A stretch of DNA of 64,000 nucleotides, from NCBI GenBank assembly GCA_937924775.1, contig CALDUT010000003.1, forward strand, positions 62,001 through 126,000, read 5' to 3'. Below the pieces are notes generated by a model. That model was not told the DNA's origin. It did no database searches and saw only the letters and a program-made list of their open reading frames with translations. Both the position numbers and the translations under genes were made by a program. Numbering within the stretch: position 1 is the first letter of the stretch; every line of letters begins with the position of its first letter. The stretch comes from an uncultured Gemmata sp. (GTDB lineage Bacteria > Planctomycetota > Planctomycetia > Gemmatales > Gemmataceae). Below are positions 46,302 through 56,059 of this stretch, in pieces.

Positions 46302-47543
46302 TCACAGCTTCATCAGATGCAGGCGGAGGGCATTGAGGGCGAGTTTGGCGGTGCGGTTCATGACCTCGGCGCGGGTGCCCACCCAGCCGTAGCGGGTCAC
46401 GGTTGTACCGCCGGCATGGGCCACGGCCACAAATACGGTGCCTACGGGGTTTTCGTCGGTGCCACCGGTGGGTCCGGCATAACCGGTCGTGGATACGGCC
46501 ACATCGGTACCCAAGCGGCTCCGCACACCTTCGGCCATGGCCTGGGCCACCGGTTCGCTGACGGCACCGTATTGCGTCAACAGTTCACGGGGTACGCCCA
46601 GTTCGCGAGCCTTTACTTCGTCGGTGTAGCTCACCATTCCGCCGGCGAAGAAATCGCTGGCCCCCGGCACAAGGCAGATGCGATGGGCCACTAAACCGCC
46701 GGTGACGCTCTCGGCCGTGGCCACGGTTTGCTTTTTTTCGTGCATCAAGCGAACAACAACATCCTGAATTTCTTCATCCTCAACCCCATAAATGAAGTCG
46801 CCAAGACGCTGGCGGATGGTCGCTTCCACCGGGGCGATCTGGGCCTGGGCTTCAGCCCAGGAGGCGGCCCGGGCCAAGATTCGCAGCGAAACGACCGCAT
46901 CGCTGACCGTGATACCCACTTCCGGAACATGGCCGCGGCGGGTCAAATCCGCGACTTTCTCTTCAATCACCGATTCCCCGGCTCCAAGGGTGTTGATTTT
47001 TCGCTGAATAAACACCCCACCGCCGACGCCCATCCGCAACAGCCGCGGTCGGACGTATTCCGTGAACATCCGGTGCATTTCGCTAGGAACCCCCGGCAGG
47101 GCGACGAGAAGGGCCCGGGCAGCTTGGGCCCAAATGCCCGGGGCGGTGCCACACGAATTGGGGATCGCCTCCGCCCCGGCGGGGATCAGGGCTTGCACGC
47201 GATTGCGTTCGGGCATCACCCGGCCCCGACGGGCAAACATCTCCTGTATCTGGGCCAGCGAAACGGGGTCTTCGACGAGTTTAACCCCGATGACGGCGGC
47301 CAGCACTTCGCGCGTCAGGTCGTCTTGAGTCGGTCCCAGACCTCCAGTGCTGATGACCAGATCCGATCGCTGCGCGGCCAATGCGAAAACCGCGACATTA
47401 TCGGCCATGTTGTCGGCCACCGTAGTATGGAATGCGACTGGTATGCCAATTTCCGCAAGCTGTCGGCTGAGCCACTGGGAGTTGGTATCGAGATTTTGGC
47501 CCGTGGTCATTTCGGTACCGACAGCAATCAATTCGACCTTCAT
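46302..47543 (-). CDS. cinA: CinA: nicotinamide-nucleotide amidohydrolase / competence-damage protein
   Basis: 413 residues, the full two-domain CinA. The N-terminal MoaB-like (COG1058) domain has [20 protein letters not shown] and [16 protein letters not shown]; the C-terminal NMN amidohydrolase (PncC) domain (about 250-413) has [56 protein letters not shown]. The enzyme recycles nicotinamide mononucleotide to nicotinate mononucleotide in the NAD cycle. It is convergent with deoC and divergent from the proline-rich protein gene. Confidence 0.95.
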   Translation of the reverse strand: MKVELIAVGTEMTTGQNLDTNSQWLSRQLAEIGIPVAFHTTVADNMADNVAVFALAAQRSDLVISTGGLGPTQDDLTREVLAAVIGVKLVEDPVSLAQIQEMFARRGRVMPERNRVQALIPAGAEAIPNSCGTAPGIWAQAARALLVALPGVPSEMHRMFTEYVRPRLLRMGVGGGVFIQRKINTLGAGESVIEEKVADLTRRGHVPEVGITVSDAVVSLRILARAASWAEAQAQIAPVEATIRQRLGDFIYGVEDEEIQDVVVRLMHEKKQTVATAESVTGGLVAHRICLVPGASDFFAGGMVSYTDEVKARELGVPRELLTQYGAVSEPVAQAMAEGVRSRLGTDVAVSTTGYAGPTGGTDENPVGTVFVAVAHAGGTTVTRYGWVGTRAEVMNRTAKLALNALRLHLMKL

Positions 47544-47602
47544 AACCGCTCCGCGAAATGGGCTTGTTATGCCGCTGATCCGTTGCTATGGCCTGCGACA
47601 CT

Positions 47603-49750
47603 ATGAAAACAAATTATTGGCTGATCCTCATCGCGGCTGGAGCCGCCGTGGGGCTGACCGTGTATTTGCGGTTGTCGGGGGAGAAGTCGGTGCGGCCCAT
47701 GCCGCCGCGGGTGGCGGCAGTCCGTCATCATGTGCGGGAATTGGAACTTCCGCCGCCGGCCCCAGCGCCAACGGAATCCACCGCTGAACCGCTGGTGAAC
47801 CCGGTGGTAGAAGCGTCCCTCAGGCCACCGCCGCCCGCGGTGCCCCCACTGCCTGTGCCGGTGCCGCCCCTGTCTACAAAACCTCAACCCTCGCCGGTTC
47901 CGCCGATTCTCCCGATCTCCGCGACAGAATCCCCGGCGTCTCCCACACTACCAGGGTTCATGCCTGAGCCGAAAATTCCGCTAATGCCTGAAACCGAGCG
48001 GCACCCACGCCCGACGTTGCCCGCCGCGAACTCGGAACTGCCCCTTCTACCAGAACCTCCCGTATCGCCCGGGGCGTTGTCTTCTGGAACCGAGTCTGTG
48101 ACAGTACCGAAATTGCCAGTTCCCCCTTCTGCGGGGGCCGCCACTGTTAGCGCCCCGCAGCCGCCACAGCCGCCCACGGCGGGAGATGCTCGGGGGCTAC
48201 CGAAAGCGTCCACGCCGCCATTATCACCAGAACCCGCGATCCCGCCCATGATTCCGGGGCCGATCGTTGATGACCCGCGGCCGGCCGTGATGCCACCACC
48301 GGGGTTGCAACCACTGCCGGCTCCCAAACCCCTGCCCAACCCCTCCCCGACCTCCCCCACACCCCCGGCAGCACCGACACCGTTACCAGCTCCGGTCCTT
48401 CAGCCGCCCGTTTCACCCCACGCCCCCCCGACCGGCTCGCCCGCCTCGCCCCCGGATTGGTCCGCTAACGGGCGCTTTGTCGTTCTCAGCGACAACAAAT
48501 TGATTGAAGGCAGTCAGGTGAGCGTCGCGGGCAATAGCGTGGTGGTCCGGCAAGGGGCTTTGGATCGCACCTTCCCGAAAAGCCAGGTGCAATTTGTGGG
48601 GGCCAGTAAGGATGACGTGTATCAGTTCATGCTGGCGAAAGTTCCCGCCGATGATCCAGCGGCTCGGCTCAAGGTGGCCCAGTGGTGCATGTTCGCCGGG
48701 CTGCGGGAGCAGGCCTTACGCGAAGCACGGGAGGTGATGAAGCTGAAGCCCGACTATCGCGCCGCAGCGGATTTAGCCCGTTCTCTGGAGCGCTCGTTGC
48801 GGGAATTCCCGCCAGCAGAACTGCCAAAAATGGCTCCCCCGACGACCCCCGCCTTCCCCACGGAGCTGAAACCGCTGCCGCCGCCAATACCGCCGGCCGT
48901 AAGCGATAGCGACTGGGAGATCACGCCGGAGGCGGTGAAGACATTCCCGCGGCAGGTTCAGCCGTTTTTGGCCAATCAGTGTGTGTCCTGCCATGCGAAA
49001 AGCGATTATCCCGGAGCTTTCAAATTGGCCCGTGTCGCTCCCGACGACGCCCCCCCGCTAGCCACCCAAACCAACCTGCGCGCGGTTGTCGGGCAGATCG
49101 ATTGGACGAATCCCCAAAAAAGTCCGCTTCTATTGAAATCGCTGACCGCCCACGGAGGCCAAAGGCGGCCGGCCATTGATCACCGCGAGGAGGCGGTCTT
49201 TCAAACGCTCGAATCGTGGATCATTTTCGCTGTGGGCCGTTCCAACAGTGCCGTAGCTGAGCCAGTCGCGGAACCCCTCCTGATTCCTGGCGCAAACCCC
49301 CAGCCGGGTTCACCCATGATGCCAACAATACCCCACCCTCCTGAGCATGCTGAACCGCCGGTTCCACCGCTTGAAATTCCAGCAACGCCGCTGTTACCCC
49401 CGCCGGGGATTCCAACCGGAGAGGTTCCGCCTAAGCCGGTATTACCACCCTCCCCCGCCGCTCCACCCGGAGATGTCAAGGCGGAGCCGACGATACCGCC
49501 CCCGGGAATTCCCGCGGTTCCCCCGTTGGAGCCGCCGCCGCCTTCCATTCCGGTGCCCGTAGTGCCGTTACCCCAGCCGCTACCGCCGGTTCCGCCAATC
49601 CCCGGTTCACCCACCCCGGGAGAAGCCAACACCCCCCGGTCGTCCCAGCCCCCGCGGGGAGAAGGGGGCACCCTCCCACCGCCTCAACCAGCCACAAGCG
49701 GTCAGCGTGGCGATGAATTCGACCCAGAACCGTTCAACAAGGCTCGTTGA
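47603..49750 (+). CDS. membrane-anchored proline-rich protein with a heme-type CxxCH motif
   Basis: 715 residues. An N-terminal TM/signal segment (YWLILIAAGAAVGLTVYL) is followed by a very Pro-rich region (about 25-290), a structured middle part (about 295-400) with FVVLSDNKLIEGSQVSVAGN and a TPR-like helix (REQALREAREVMKLKP), another Pro-rich linker, then a planctomycete-cytochrome-like segment with C460-V-S-C463-H464 (FLANQCVSCHAK) and SPLLLKSLTAHGG, and finally a long Pro-rich tail. One c-type heme is likely attached, unless the domain has decayed. The function is unknown; the Pro-rich parts suggest an extended, wall-spanning protein. ATG 47603 is preferred over 47588 by the position of the hydrophobic segment. 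Confidence 0.82.
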   Translation: MKTNYWLILIAAGAAVGLTVYLRLSGEKSVRPMPPRVAAVRHHVRELELPPPAPAPTESTAEPLVNPVVEASLRPPPPAVPPLPVPVPPLSTKPQPSPVPPILPISATESPASPTLPGFMPEPKIPLMPETERHPRPTLPAANSELPLLPEPPVSPGALSSGTESVTVPKLPVPPSAGAATVSAPQPPQPPTAGDARGLPKASTPPLSPEPAIPPMIPGPIVDDPRPAVMPPPGLQPLPAPKPLPNPSPTSPTPPAAPTPLPAPVLQPPVSPHAPPTGSPASPPDWSANGRFVVLSDNKLIEGSQVSVAGNSVVVRQGALDRTFPKSQVQFVGASKDDVYQFMLAKVPADDPAARLKVAQWCMFAGLREQALREAREVMKLKPDYRAAADLARSLERSLREFPPAELPKMAPPTTPAFPTELKPLPPPIPPAVSDSDWEITPEAVKTFPRQVQPFLANQCVSCHAKSDYPGAFKLARVAPDDAPPLATQTNLRAVVGQIDWTNPQKSPLLLKSLTAHGGQRRPAIDHREEAVFQTLESWIIFAVGRSNSAVAEPVAEPLLIPGANPQPGSPMMPTIPHPPEHAEPPVPPLEIPATPLLPPPGIPTGEVPPKPVLPPSPAAPPGDVKAEPTIPPPGIPAVPPLEPPPPSIPVPVVPLPQPLPPVPPIPGSPTPGEANTPRSSQPPRGEGGTLPPPQPATSGQRGDEFDPEPFNKAR

Positions 49751-50021
49751 TGACTCCGCGGTGATGACAACGGGGTGATCGTCGCTATGTGGAAAGCCCG
49801 CCCGCCCCTGTAACGGGGCTGTCCTGTAGCGGCAGGTACACAGTGACCAATACTGGCACGCCGCTCGCGGTGGACCTATCGGGCAGGGCTGCCCCGTGAC
49901 GGGATGGCCCCATGGGGTCGTTGCGACTGGACAAACAACGTAAATATATGTCAATCCTTAGCTTATGAAATAAATCCACCGAGCTGATCGCCATCGGGAA
50001 TTTGCGAATAATGCGGCCGAT
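49751..50021. other. intergenic gap, 271 bp
   Basis: Convergent gap between the proline-rich protein gene and hisH. GC-rich, with short hairpins such as GCCCC/GGGGC around 49802 and a near-palindrome GGCCCCATGGGGTC near 49905. No gene or clear terminator can be supported. Confidence 0.45.
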
Positions 50022-50651
50022 TCACAGATGAGCAAAGTTACGCAGCATCTGCAGACCGATGCGTTGACTTTTCTCGGGGTGGAATTGGGTCGCGAAGATG
50101 TGGTCTTTCCATACCGCGGCACAAAAGGGGGTGGGGTAGTCGGCTTCTGCGGCAATGATTTCTGGTGATTCGGGCACCGGAAAGTACGAGTGAACAAAGT
50201 ACACCGCTGGTTCGGGCGGCAGCCCGGCCCAAAGTGGGCAGTTTGGTTGGGTGATGCGGAGCGTATTCCAGCCCATGTGGGGAATCTTCAGGCCCGGAGA
50301 TGGGGTGAAGCGAATCACATCGCCGCGGAATATCCCAAGCCCCTCGTGGAGTCCGTCTTCATGACCCCGGGTGAAGAGCAACTGCATTCCTAAGCAGATG
50401 CCCAAGAATGGCTGTTGGCGGTCGATATGTCGCCGCACAGCATCGGCCAAGCCACTTTCGCGGAGGCGGGCAATCGCATCGCGAAACGCCCCCACACCCG
50501 GCAGGACCACCTTGCCCGCAGCAGCCACCTGGCGCGGATCCCCACTGATGACGGCAGAATGCCCCACACACTCAAAAGCTTTTTGGACACTGCGCAGATT
50601 GCCCATACCGTAATCCACAATCACCGTTTCCGCCACAGCCGTCGCTCCCAC
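50022..50651 (-). CDS. hisH: imidazole glycerol phosphate synthase subunit HisH
   Basis: Glutaminase subunit that supplies ammonia to HisF in histidine biosynthesis. The 209-residue class I glutamine amidotransferase has IVDYGMGNLRSV, the oxyanion loop LPGVGAF, the nucleophilic Cys in FLGICLGMQLLF, HMGWN and the His/Glu pair in FATQFHPEKSQ. Start is GTG 50651; the GTG six codons further is equally possible. No other his gene is in the window, so the pathway is dispersed here. Confidence 0.96.
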   Translation of the reverse strand: MGATAVAETVIVDYGMGNLRSVQKAFECVGHSAVISGDPRQVAAAGKVVLPGVGAFRDAIARLRESGLADAVRRHIDRQQPFLGICLGMQLLFTRGHEDGLHEGLGIFRGDVIRFTPSPGLKIPHMGWNTLRITQPNCPLWAGLPPEPAVYFVHSYFPVPESPEIIAAEADYPTPFCAAVWKDHIFATQFHPEKSQRIGLQMLRNFAHL

Positions 50652-50763
50652 TATTCAAAACTCACTCAGTCCCAAACTTGATTCCGACGTTTCACCATCC
50701 ACCACTATTGAACAAGCAAGCCACCAGATATAGCATCCGCCTGAGTCGGGCATTGCTGGAAAA

Positions 50764-51921
50764 CTACTTCGCGGCCGGTTCGGGGGCTGGCGAGCGCCGC
50801 AACAGTAGCGCCGCGGCTAACAACCCCACCCCCATCATCGCTACAAGAATCCCCATCATTTGCGCATCGAAGAAGGGAAACTGCAGCCGCGGTGCCAACC
50901 ACGGCCAACCAAACCATGTGAGGACCACGCCCACAGCCAAACCTGGGCCAAACGGCAACTCGCGAGGAGCCATCGGCCCCCCTACGGCCGGACCACTGGC
51001 CACAGGCGCCCCGGTTCCCTGGATCGCCCATTCGACGATCTTCAATACCAACGCGGCAAATGAACCGACAAACAGTGACAGGACGGCAATTTGCCAACCG
51101 AGAAAGGCTCCGGCCATCATGAGCAAGTCGGCATCGCCCAAGCCGAGGGCTTCCCGGCCTAAACCGGTCTCAAATAACCACTTCACCGCGCGCACGACGA
51201 GCGAACCAGCCAACGCTCCCATCAGAGCGTTGAGAAGCCCCATTTTCCAACTTCCCGGCGGGATCGCTTCAAACGTGGGCCCCCAAAACGGCCACGGCTG
51301 CAAACCCAAGGGGATTTTGCCCACACATTCTTCCAAAAACCACGCCATGCCCGCGGGAATTTGCTGAGCCGCTTCCGGGGCATGCGGCCACGGCCACGGC
51401 ATCAGCACACCGCCCAAAACACCCACGGCCAATCCAGTGTAGGTAATTTGCGGCGGGATGATGCGATGCTCCGCGTCGATCACCGCGGCAGCGATCAGGC
51501 CCGACAGCAGGAAGGCATGGTAGGCGAACACCGCAATGGCTGCTCCGGAAGGCAGCCCGGGATCCAGGCCGACCGGCCGCCACGGAATTCCGGGAAGTCG
51601 GAACCAATTGAAGATCACTTCACTGATAAACAAAGTCAGAAATGAAATACCCGTACCCAACTCCACCCACAAGTAGCGGATGGAGAACCGCGCCCCACAC
51701 CACCGGCAGCGCCCCCTCAGCCGCAGGTAACCGATGAGGGGCAAATTGTCGAGCCGCCGGATGGGTCGATAGCAGGAAAAACACCGCGACGACGGCCAAA
51801 TGATACTTTTCTCATACGGCAGCCGTGCGACCAGAACGTTAATGAACGAGCCGATCATCAGCCCGGTGATGAAGACGAACACGCACCAGACGATCATCGG
51901 GAAATAGTGCCACCAGTCCAT
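50764..51921 (-). CDS. prepilin peptidase (A24A family)
   Basis: Bifunctional inner-membrane aspartic protease and N-methyltransferase that processes type IV pilin-like proteins; 385 residues from ATG 51921. The N-terminal domain has the zinc-binding pairs C47/C50 and C72/C75; the A24 catalytic aspartates are in AAVIDAEHRIIPP and GLGDADLLMMAG. The protein has about eight TM helices. The start overlaps the end of aroK by 28 bases. An insertion of about 60 residues with PWPW and AAQQIPAGM lies between the two catalytic helices. Likely substrates are type II secretion pseudopilins and the many DUF1559 proteins typical of planctomycetes. Confidence 0.93.
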   Translation of the reverse strand: MDWWHYFPMIVWCVFVFITGLMIGSFINVLVARLPYEKSIIWPSSRCFSCYRPIRRLDNLPLIGYLRLRGRCRWCGARFSIRYLWVELGTGISFLTLFISEVIFNWFRLPGIPWRPVGLDPGLPSGAAIAVFAYHAFLLSGLIAAAVIDAEHRIIPPQITYTGLAVGVLGGVLMPWPWPHAPEAAQQIPAGMAWFLEECVGKIPLGLQPWPFWGPTFEAIPPGSWKMGLLNALMGALAGSLVVRAVKWLFETGLGREALGLGDADLLMMAGAFLGWQIAVLSLFVGSFAALVLKIVEWAIQGTGAPVASGPAVGGPMAPRELPFGPGLAVGVVLTWFGWPWLAPRLQFPFFDAQMMGILVAMMGVGLLAAALLLRRSPAPEPAAK

Positions 51922-52433
51922 GCGGAGAGAATAGCATCCGCAACCGCTTCCGGCGACAGTGTTTCGGTTGAGACGACCAAATCGGCAATTTCCCGATAAA
52001 GCGGTTCGCGCAGTGTCAGGATAGTGCGAATTTCGTCCAGCTCCCCGGTGGCGGTGAGATTGGGGCGGCGAGCAGCCGTGGCCGGGTCGCGTTGGAGCCG
52101 TTCCCAGAGCGTTTCGGGAGCGGCGGTGAGCCAAACGACGAAGCCACTGGAATGCAGCAGACGACGATTGGCTTCCCGCAATACCGCACCGCCGCCGGTG
52201 GCAAGGACGCATGGCCGGGTGGAACACAATTCCTGGAGCGCGGCACTTTCCTTGTTGCGAAAACCGGTTTCGCCTTCTGTTGCGAAGATTTCGGCCACGG
52301 TTTTCCCGGCCCGGGCTTCCACAAACTCATCCACGTCGATGAAGGGCCAGCCGAGTCGCTCGGCCAATAACCGAGCGACCGTGGTTTTGCCCGTACACCG
52401 GGCACCAATCAGAAGGATCGATGGCGGCGGCAT
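51894..52433 (-). CDS. aroK: shikimate kinase
   Basis: Phosphorylates shikimate at O3 in aromatic amino acid synthesis; 179 residues. Walker A is GARCTGKTT; shikimate contacts include DVDEFVE and a GGGAVL loop, and the lid contains RRPNLT. The ATG at 52433 is chosen because the family begins MPPPSILLIG; the upstream in-frame extension overlaps the end of aroDE. It lies 28 bases after the aroDE stop, so the two genes are probably cotranscribed. Confidence 0.95.
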   Translation of the reverse strand: MPPPSILLIGARCTGKTTVARLLAERLGWPFIDVDEFVEARAGKTVAEIFATEGETGFRNKESAALQELCSTRPCVLATGGGAVLREANRRLLHSSGFVVWLTAAPETLWERLQRDPATAARRPNLTATGELDEIRTILTLREPLYREIADLVVSTETLSPEAVADAILSAWTGGTISR

Positions 52434-52461
52434 GATCGCGTTCCTCGACGCGGCCGGCGGC

Positions 52462-54033
52462 TCAGGACCCCTCCGCGGGCGGGGCGGCCGACGGAGATTC
52501 GGTGGGTTGTTCCGCATCGTCGAAGGCCCGCGTTAGTGGGGAGAGGGCTTTCCGCATCAATACCCGCATCTGTTCAATATCCGGCGTCAACCCAGTGAAC
52601 AATTCGATTTGCCGAGCGGCTTGCCGGATGAACATATCCACTCCGGTGATGGTTTCGCAGCCCCGAATCCGAGCTTCGCGAATCAATAGCGTGGTTTCTG
52701 GATTGTAGATCGTGTCGAATACGGTGGTGCCGGGTTTGAGAATGCTGAAGTGGCAGGGAGCCTCATCCACGTTCGGGTGCATACCGACCGGGGTGCAATT
52801 GATGAGAACGTCAAAGGATACACTGTGCCGGGCGTGCCAATCAACGACGCGGCACTTGACGGCTTCAGCCAATTGTTGGGCCCGTTCCAACGTGCGGCTG
52901 GTAATGGTGATTTGGGCCCCCTCGCGGTGAAGAGCAAAAGCCATCGACCGGGCCACGCCACCAGCCCCCAAAATCAAAAAGGACAGTTGGCTCAGTTGCG
53001 GCACCGGGCCATCCTTGGCTTGTTCCGCGAAATGGGCTTTGAGCGAATCCAGCGCGGCCGAATAGTCGGTATTGGCGGCGATAAAATGGCCGTCGTCTCG
53101 GCGAATGAGCGTATTGGCCGAACCGGTGACTTGCACGGTCGGTTCCGCCTCGCGGGCGATGTTGGCCGCGGATTCCTTGTGCGGGATGGTCACACTATAC
53201 CCGTGAACCGGAATGGCCTCGTAAGCCTTCAACCCGGCAGCTAATTGGCCGCGCGGCACCCGAAAGGGCAGATACAGGGCATTTACACCCAAGCGTTGAT
53301 ACATTTGATTGTGCAAAAGCGGGCTGAAACTGTGCCCGATGGGGTCCCCCACCACGCCGTAAATCTTGGTGTCCGGTCGAATCCGATACACCGGGTAGGT
53401 CGTGCGAAACTCCTCGTAGCTCGGTAGCCCCGGGGCAATGCCCCGTTCTTTGTTGAAGGCAGCGTAAATCCATGGTGCGCCGAACTTTAAAGACAAATAC
53501 CGCGATGGCAAGCCAATGTCGCCCATACAAAAGGCCACCGTCGGCTGGGGGGCTGAGCGTTGCAGTTGCAGCACCCGGGCCACGTCTTCGGGCGATTGGG
53601 CCATGACGGCGATTTTGTACACGTCGCCGTCCTGTTGCAGCATTTTGGCGTAAATCTCCTCCAAATTCCCCGGGGTTTCACTCGTATTGTGATAGCTGAT
53701 GATCCGCTTCACCGGGCCAAAACGGCGGATGGAATCGGCGATGTCAGTCTCCAAATCCACCCATTCGAAGATCCCAGAGACGATCGCTTGCCGGAGAATG
53801 ACCTGCCGTTCCGGTTCACTGCCGGAGTAACGGCCCCCATCGGCCGGGCGACGCAACGTCGCCACCCACGGGCATTGTTTGAGAGGAGCCAAACGCTTGA
53901 AATCGACGGCTTTGGCCAAAAAATCCAGCCGCAATTCGATGAACTTCGCCCCGCGTTTGACCGCTTCTTGCAACTCCGCCACCACCATTTTGTGACGGGT
54001 GCGACCAATCACCACCAAAACCCGATCCGACAT
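52462..54033 (-). CDS. aroDE: fused 3-dehydroquinate dehydratase (type I) / shikimate dehydrogenase
   Basis: Bifunctional shikimate-pathway enzyme of 523 residues. Residues about 1-220 form a type I dehydroquinase (FIELRLDFL, VATLRRPADGG, ISYHN, Schiff-base lysine in VYKIAVMAQSPED, FCMGDIG). Residues about 228-495 form shikimate dehydrogenase (GVVGDPIGHSFSPLLHN, VTIPHKE with the catalytic lysine, the NADP Rossmann motif GAGGVARS, INCTPVGMHPN). This fusion also occurs in plants and chlamydiae and is common in planctomycetes. A C-terminal Pro/Ala/Ser tail of about 30 residues is disordered. aroK and a prepilin peptidase gene follow. Confidence 0.95.
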   Translation of the reverse strand: MSDRVLVVIGRTRHKMVVAELQEAVKRGAKFIELRLDFLAKAVDFKRLAPLKQCPWVATLRRPADGGRYSGSEPERQVILRQAIVSGIFEWVDLETDIADSIRRFGPVKRIISYHNTSETPGNLEEIYAKMLQQDGDVYKIAVMAQSPEDVARVLQLQRSAPQPTVAFCMGDIGLPSRYLSLKFGAPWIYAAFNKERGIAPGLPSYEEFRTTYPVYRIRPDTKIYGVVGDPIGHSFSPLLHNQMYQRLGVNALYLPFRVPRGQLAAGLKAYEAIPVHGYSVTIPHKESAANIAREAEPTVQVTGSANTLIRRDDGHFIAANTDYSAALDSLKAHFAEQAKDGPVPQLSQLSFLILGAGGVARSMAFALHREGAQITITSRTLERAQQLAEAVKCRVVDWHARHSVSFDVLINCTPVGMHPNVDEAPCHFSILKPGTTVFDTIYNPETTLLIREARIRGCETITGVDMFIRQAARQIELFTGLTPDIEQMRVLMRKALSPLTRAFDDAEQPTESPSAAPPAEGS

Positions 54034-54141
54034 GGCGACCCCCTCGGGGGGAGAAACAACTAAGAAACCCTTCGCGGTGTATCCACCTTCAGCTTACAGC
54101 CAACCGGTTGCGGGTGAATGTGTCAAGCGTGACGAAAGAGC

Positions 54142-54168
54142 GAAACCCAGACTTTCCGTCTGGGTTTC
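54142..54168 (-). terminator. terminator after rpmG
   Basis: GAAACCCAGAC and GTCTGGGTTTC form a perfect 11-bp stem with a 5-base loop (TTTCC), 36 bases past the rpmG stop. On the minus strand it is followed by CTCTTTCGTC, a modest T-run. Confidence 0.65.
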
Positions 54169-54203
54169 AGGGAGGAGCCGATTTTTCCGCGCGTGCCGAT
54201 GGC

Positions 54204-54374
54204 CTACACTTTGCTGGCTTCCTTGTACAAAACGTGCTTCCGCACAATCGGATCGTACTTACGGAGTGTGATCCGCTCCTTGGTGTTGTTCTTGTTCTTC
54301 TCCGTGAAATAGCAATGGTCGCTCGCCTCACTTTTGAGCTTAATAATCAGGCGCGCTTCTTTGGCCTTCGCCAT
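54204..54374 (-). CDS. rpmG: 50S ribosomal protein L33
   Basis: 56 residues: starts MAKAKEARLIIKLKSEAS, contains CYFTEKNKNNTKERI and ends DPIVRKHVLYKEASKV, the classic L33 pattern. The CxxC zinc pairs are absent, so this is the zinc-independent (C-minus) form. GAGGA precedes the ATG. A strong hairpin terminator lies downstream (54142-54168). The gene sits alone between aroDE and a kinase gene. Confidence 0.95.
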   Translation of the reverse strand: MAKAKEARLIIKLKSEASDHCYFTEKNKNNTKERITLRKYDPIVRKHVLYKEASKV

Positions 54375-54480
54375 AAGCAATTCCTCGCAAAAACCCTACC
54401 GACTGACACCGTAGTAGCTCATCCTAGCAGGATCGAGGCCGTATGGGGAGAGGACGACAGGTACGATTATTCTGCGGCTT

Positions 54481-55893
54481 TCAACGGCTAAACACCAGCC
54501 AACCGACGAGCAACCCCAAAAACAGCCCCACCCCGAAACCCAAACTCAGAGGCCGGAGACAATGGTGATCGACACGGACAATGGCCCGCGATTTCACCAC
54601 CGGCGGACGAATGATAGGTTCCTCAACGGCAGTGGCATCGGCCGCGGACGGTGTGCGGACCGTTTCTGCAGCCGACATCACATACGTCGACTTCAACGCC
54701 TCCACGATATTGACCGCGATGACATCGCAGGACGACCCCCCCTCGCCCAAACCCGGCAGTCGTGCCGCGGATGACGACGGGCCAGACAACGACCGCTCGG
54801 CCAGCGAAGCGTGAATGTCCGGACTTTGTGACAAACTGGTCCGAGCCACCCCGGCCAATACCCGTGAACTGACACCCGCCCAGGGTGCCAAGGCCGCTAT
54901 CACCTCCCCGGCGTTGCGGAAACGTTGGCTGGGCTTCTTCTCCAACATCCGTGCGACAATCAAACTGAGCGACACCGGAACGGCCGGCACGAGCGTGTGC
55001 AGTTGCGGGGGAACCTTCATCTGGTGCTGCATCAGCTTCTGGGTGGTGTTGCCTTCGAACGGTGGCCGCCCACAGATCAGCGTAAACAGTGTGGCCCCCA
55101 GACTGTAAATATCCGCGCGATGGTCGATGTCCGGGCAGTTGATGGCTTGCTCGGGAGCGATGTAATCGGCCGTGCCCACCACAGCGCCTTCATCAAAGTG
55201 TTCCGTGAGCCGGTCGTGGGAATTCGCGGTGCGGGCTAAGCCCATGTCCAGAATTTTCACCACCCCGGAGCGGTCGCGGATCAAATTCGCGGGTTTGATG
55301 TCCCGGTGGACAAAGCCCTTTTCGTGCGCATGTTGCAGCCCAGCCGCGGCCTGAGCGATACACTCCACGGCGTCTTCGATCGCCAGGGCTCCGCTGCGAT
55401 CAAGCACCTGCTGTAGCGTTTCCCCATCGACAAATTCCATAACCAAATACGGCGTGTTATTGTGCCGGGCTACATCGAAGATGCGGACAATGTTCGGATG
55501 ATCCAACGCCGCGGCAGCCCGGGCTTCACGGAGAAAACGCTCGGTGGCCAATTTCGGGTCTTCCCCGCGGGTCGGGGCGAGAACTTTGATCGCCACTGGC
55601 CGATTCAATTCCAGATGTTTCGCTCGGTACACGGCCCCCATGCCACCGCGGCCGAGCAAATCCTCAATGATGTACTGCCCGATCCGAAAACCTTTGTATC
55701 GCCCTAAAAGTAATTGCGAGGCTTGAAACCGTGTAATGTGTCCGTCGTCAACCAGCCGGTTAGCGGCTTTGTGGGCTTCGTTGGGTAAATCCTCCACACC
55801 CGGCAGGGCACTCATCCGGTCGGCCGTCAAAATGCCGCTACGGCGAATCAGTTCCAGCAAATCAGCGGCCGATGCCGGGGCGATGGCTGCCAT
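54481..55893 (-). CDS. tail-anchored Ser/Thr protein kinase
   Basis: Hanks-type kinase of 470 residues. An N-terminal helical segment (about 10-65) common to planctomycete kinases precedes the kinase domain: glycine loop GRGGMGAVY (81-89), K103 in VAIKVL, catalytic D198 in HRDIKPAN, D216 in DMGLAR (DFG position), and APEQ (246-249). Then comes a variable linker and a single C-terminal TM helix (about 448-468), so the kinase domain faces the cytoplasm with no extracellular sensor. The target is unknown. Confidence 0.94.
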   Translation of the reverse strand: MAAIAPASAADLLELIRRSGILTADRMSALPGVEDLPNEAHKAANRLVDDGHITRFQASQLLLGRYKGFRIGQYIIEDLLGRGGMGAVYRAKHLELNRPVAIKVLAPTRGEDPKLATERFLREARAAAALDHPNIVRIFDVARHNNTPYLVMEFVDGETLQQVLDRSGALAIEDAVECIAQAAAGLQHAHEKGFVHRDIKPANLIRDRSGVVKILDMGLARTANSHDRLTEHFDEGAVVGTADYIAPEQAINCPDIDHRADIYSLGATLFTLICGRPPFEGNTTQKLMQHQMKVPPQLHTLVPAVPVSLSLIVARMLEKKPSQRFRNAGEVIAALAPWAGVSSRVLAGVARTSLSQSPDIHASLAERSLSGPSSSAARLPGLGEGGSSCDVIAVNIVEALKSTYVMSAAETVRTPSAADATAVEEPIIRPPVVKSRAIVRVDHHCLRPLSLGFGVGLFLGLLVGWLVFSR

Positions 55894-56059
55894 GGCGGTC
55901 CGAATCCACAGAATGGGGCGAGTTCACAAGACACAAAGGGCCTCGATAGAGCATAGAACAGAAACTCGCCCCGCGACGGCGGAAGCCCTTCAGTGTCGCT
56001 GGTAGCCCCGGAAATTGTAGTGGTTAGGAGGGAAATTCACTCCTCCACGCATCGAGGAA

